A stretch of DNA of 64,000 bases from Nonlabens spongiae. Its GTDB lineage: Bacteria > Bacteroidota > Bacteroidia > Flavobacteriales > Flavobacteriaceae. The position numbers and the translations under genes were made by a program. The stretch covers positions 2,136,501 through 2,200,500 of the forward strand of contig NZ_CP019344.1 of NCBI RefSeq assembly GCF_002117125.1, in the 5' to 3' direction. Of the stretch, positions 62,195-64,000 are shown piece by piece (positions within the stretch are counted from its first letter, which is position 1; every line of letters starts with the position of its first letter). A model generated the notes under the pieces. It had not been told where the DNA came from. It did not search any database and saw only the letters and a program-made list of their open reading frames with translations.

Positions 62195-63379
62195 TTACTC
62201 GCCTTTAATCGCAGCAATCCCTGGCAGCGTCTTTCCTTCCAGCATTTCCAGCATGGCACCGCCACCGGTTGACACGTAGCTTACTTGATCGTCAAAACCA
62301 AATTGCTTCACCGCCGCAACAGAATCACCACCTCCCACTAGGGAAAAAGCTCCATTTTCAGTAGCCTTTGCAACGGAACGACCCAAGGCCTTAGTACCCT
62401 CAGCAAATTTTTCCATTTCAAATACTCCCGCAGGACCATTCCATAATATCGTTTTTGCACCGAGCAGAACACGGTCAAAATTGTCTCGCGACTTCTCGCC
62501 TATATCCAGTCCCATCCAGCCTTCAGGAATATTGTTTATCGGTGCTTTGTCAATCGTTGCCTGTTCTGAAAACGCGTTTGCCGTTACGACATCTACTGGC
62601 AGGTGGATTGCGGTATTGGTCTCTTTTGCCTTTTCTAGAATTTCTAGTGCCAGATCTTGTTTGTCATCTTCTACTAAGGAATCACCCACCTGGCCTCCTA
62701 GCGCCTTGATGAACGTGTAGGCCATACCGCCGGCAATGATCAAATCATCTACCTTTTCAAGAATATTCTCGATCACGGTAATTTTTGAAGACACTTTTGC
62801 ACCACCCAATATCGCTACGAGTGGTCGCTCGGGAGTTTCCATGACTTTTTCAAGGCTGCTGATTTCCTTTTCCATGAGCTTCCCAAAACATTTCTGCTCG
62901 AAGTATTCTGCGATGATCGCCGTGCTGGCGTGAGCCCTATGTGCGGTCCCAAATGCGTCGTTGATGTACACGTCGCCTAGTTGAGATAACGCTTTCGCGA
63001 AAGCGTGGTCACCAGCAGTCTCCTCACTATGGTAACGCAGATTCTCTAATAAAAGAACCTCACCCGGCTGAAGGTTATCAGCGGCCTGTTGCGCTATTTC
63101 ACCCGTACATTCAGAACAAAACTTGACCTCAACACCTAGAATATCACTTGCGGTAGACACCACATGCTGAAGGGAAAACTCTTGCTCTTTATTTTCAGGT
63201 CTTCCCAAGTGTGACATTAAGATGACAGCTCCACCATGCTCCAAAACGTGAATAATGGTATCTTTTGCAGCTTTGATACGCGTGATATCAGTCACTTCTT
63301 GCTGTTCATTTAACGGCACGTTGAAGTCAACTCTTATCAAAGCTTTTTTACCTTCAAAATTTATATTTTCTAGCGTCAT
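62195..63379 (-). CDS. pgk: Phosphoglycerate kinase
   Basis: 394 residues. RVDFNVPLN, SHLGRPE, INDAFGTAHRAHAST, GGAKVSSKI, WNGPAGVFE and GGGDSVAA are all conserved. It makes ATP from 1,3-bisphosphoglycerate in glycolysis. The palindrome at 62993-63002 is read as AFAKA (about 126-130), just ahead of LSQLGDVYINDAFG; the length of this region is normal, so the site seems to have arisen by substitution. Confidence 0.97.
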   Translation of the reverse strand: MTLENINFEGKKALIRVDFNVPLNEQQEVTDITRIKAAKDTIIHVLEHGGAVILMSHLGRPENKEQEFSLQHVVSTASDILGVEVKFCSECTGEIAQQAADNLQPGEVLLLENLRYHSEETAGDHAFAKALSQLGDVYINDAFGTAHRAHASTAIIAEYFEQKCFGKLMEKEISSLEKVMETPERPLVAILGGAKVSSKITVIENILEKVDDLIIAGGMAYTFIKALGGQVGDSLVEDDKQDLALEILEKAKETNTAIHLPVDVVTANAFSEQATIDKAPINNIPEGWMGLDIGEKSRDNFDRVLLGAKTILWNGPAGVFEMEKFAEGTKALGRSVAKATENGAFSLVGGGDSVAAVKQFGFDDQVSYVSTGGGAMLEMLEGKTLPGIAAIKGE

Positions 63380-63404
63380 TTTTATTGGTTATCGTGTTTT
63401 CAAG

Positions 63405-63437
63405 CAAATATAAAGCTTATATGGGTTCTTATATTTG
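63405..63437. promoter_or_regulatory. Divergent -7 elements between pgk and the delta' gene
   Basis: TATATTTG leftward (63412-63405, for pgk) and TATATTTG rightward (63430-63437, for the delta' gene) in a gap of 62 bp. Neither has TTG at the ideal -33 position. The -33 region of each would overlap the other promoter. Confidence 0.5.
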
Positions 63438-63441
63438 CAGC

Positions 63442-64000
63442 ATGCGCTACTCCCAGATCATAGGTCTCGATTATGTCAAAAAGCACTTGCAGACCACGGT
63501 CGAGAATGATCGTATTGCCCACGCCCAGCTTTTTGTAGGACGCACCGGTAGTGGAGTCTTACCACTCGCTATAGCTTATGCGCGCAACGTGCTTTGTTCT
63601 CAAGGCAATGAAAACTGCGATGTGCAAATGGATCGCATCATGCATCCAGATCTGCATTTTTCATTTCCCGTGGCATCTACTCCTGCTTCAGGTTCAAAAC
63701 CTACTTCTGATCAGTTCATCGCAGAATGGCGCGAGTTCTTAACCGAGTCACCTTACGGTGCACTTCAAGACTGGTATGAAAAAAGTGGGATTGAGAAAAA
63801 AAATGCTGAAATAAGAGTTGTAGAAGCGCAGGCGATCATGAAAAAATTGAGCCTCAAATCTTATGAAGGCGGGAATAAAATCCTCATCGTTTGGGGCGCC
63901 GATAAAATGAATACAGAGGCTGCCAATAAATTACTCAAAATCATTGAAGAGCCGCCTACCGGTACTATTATCCTTTTGCTAGCAGAAGACGAGGAGCGCA
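63442..64000 (+). CDS. holB: DNA polymerase III delta' subunit, N-terminal part (3' truncated by window)
   Basis: 186 residues visible; the frame runs off the window. RYSQIIGLDYVKKHLQTTVENDRIAHAQLFVG, then GRTGSGVLPLAIAYARNVLC, and KILIVWGADKMNTEAANKLLKIIEEPP match the clamp-loader ATPase fold. The Walker A is degenerate (GRTGSGV), as in delta' proteins, which do not hydrolyse ATP. The cysteines expected in the zinc module are partly present (CSQGNENC). It works in the clamp loader at the replication fork. Confidence 0.9.
   Translation, partial: MRYSQIIGLDYVKKHLQTTVENDRIAHAQLFVGRTGSGVLPLAIAYARNVLCSQGNENCDVQMDRIMHPDLHFSFPVASTPASGSKPTSDQFIAEWREFLTESPYGALQDWYEKSGIEKKNAEIRVVEAQAIMKKLSLKSYEGGNKILIVWGADKMNTEAANKLLKIIEEPPTGTIILLLAEDEER

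Noticed and set aside
1..64000. CRISPR array, prophage, IS element or integrase
   Set aside because: No spaced direct repeats, transposase, integrase or phage structural genes are present; the repeats found are short palindromes.

Overview
The window looks like chromosomal DNA of a marine member of the Flavobacteriaceae (Bacteroidota). The evidence is a type IX secretion repertoire (type A and type B C-terminal sorting domains, a PorP/SprF protein), families largely restricted to this phylum (DUF2723, DUF4230, DUF4292, DUF4837, tandem Nfu_N NifU protein), promoters of the TTG-N19-TAnnTTTG type, and almost no Shine-Dalgarno sites. A genus such as Nonlabens or Dokdonia is only a guess. There is no IS element, prophage, CRISPR array, rRNA or tRNA that I can support.

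Layout. 1-6.7 kb: end of a MATE transporter, a DUF2723 GT-C membrane protein, a polysaccharide deacetylase, a cysteine-less thioredoxin-like protein and a frameshifted metallophosphoesterase. 6.9-11.5 kb: polA, followed by a small AT-rich accessory patch in which two decayed copies of the polA 3' end separate two unknown genes. 11.5-20 kb: a secreted GH16 glucanase, a type B T9SS protein, a PLP enzyme, a 2TM-dihydrofolate reductase fusion, fabD, an rRNA/tRNA methyltransferase and a PorP-like protein. 20.3-26.7 kb: NifU-like protein and a cytochrome oxidase block (cyoE, two subunit III genes, subunit IV, two SCO-like proteins, DUF420). 26.8-34.8 kb: a tripartite ABC efflux operon with two permeases and two adaptors, then tsaB. 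34.9-40.6 kb: small membrane proteins, an ABC ATPase, a membrane MutS-like ATPase, MmcQ/YjbR, a wrecked zeta-type toxin with its partner, DUF4230 and a cyclase-family lipoprotein. 40.6-45.2 kb: an O-acetylation cassette (two SGNH proteins and an MBOAT acyltransferase). 45.3-50.2 kb: glyoxylate shunt (aceB, aceA) with a divergent XRE regulator. 50.3-59.4 kb: envelope genes (nucleotidyltransferase, TPR, DUF4292, EnvC-like, flippase), a YefM-YoeB module, thioesterase, dut, tatA. 59.5-64 kb: DUF4837, an MltD-like transglycosylase, pgk and the start of a DNA polymerase III delta' gene.

The most striking signal is not a gene. The palindrome GCTTTCGCGAAAGC (core TTTCGCGAAA) occurs 19 times in 64 kb, mostly inside coding sequence and in all three reading frames (read as AFAKA, RFRES or LSRKR), so it is evidently maintained at DNA level. 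In two proteins it forms the signal-peptidase site. A second, rarer family of inverted repeats based on TTCGRCTCCGCTC sits in frame inside membrane-protein genes. These, the polA tail remnants and several redox-dead thioredoxin-fold proteins are the main points for follow-up.
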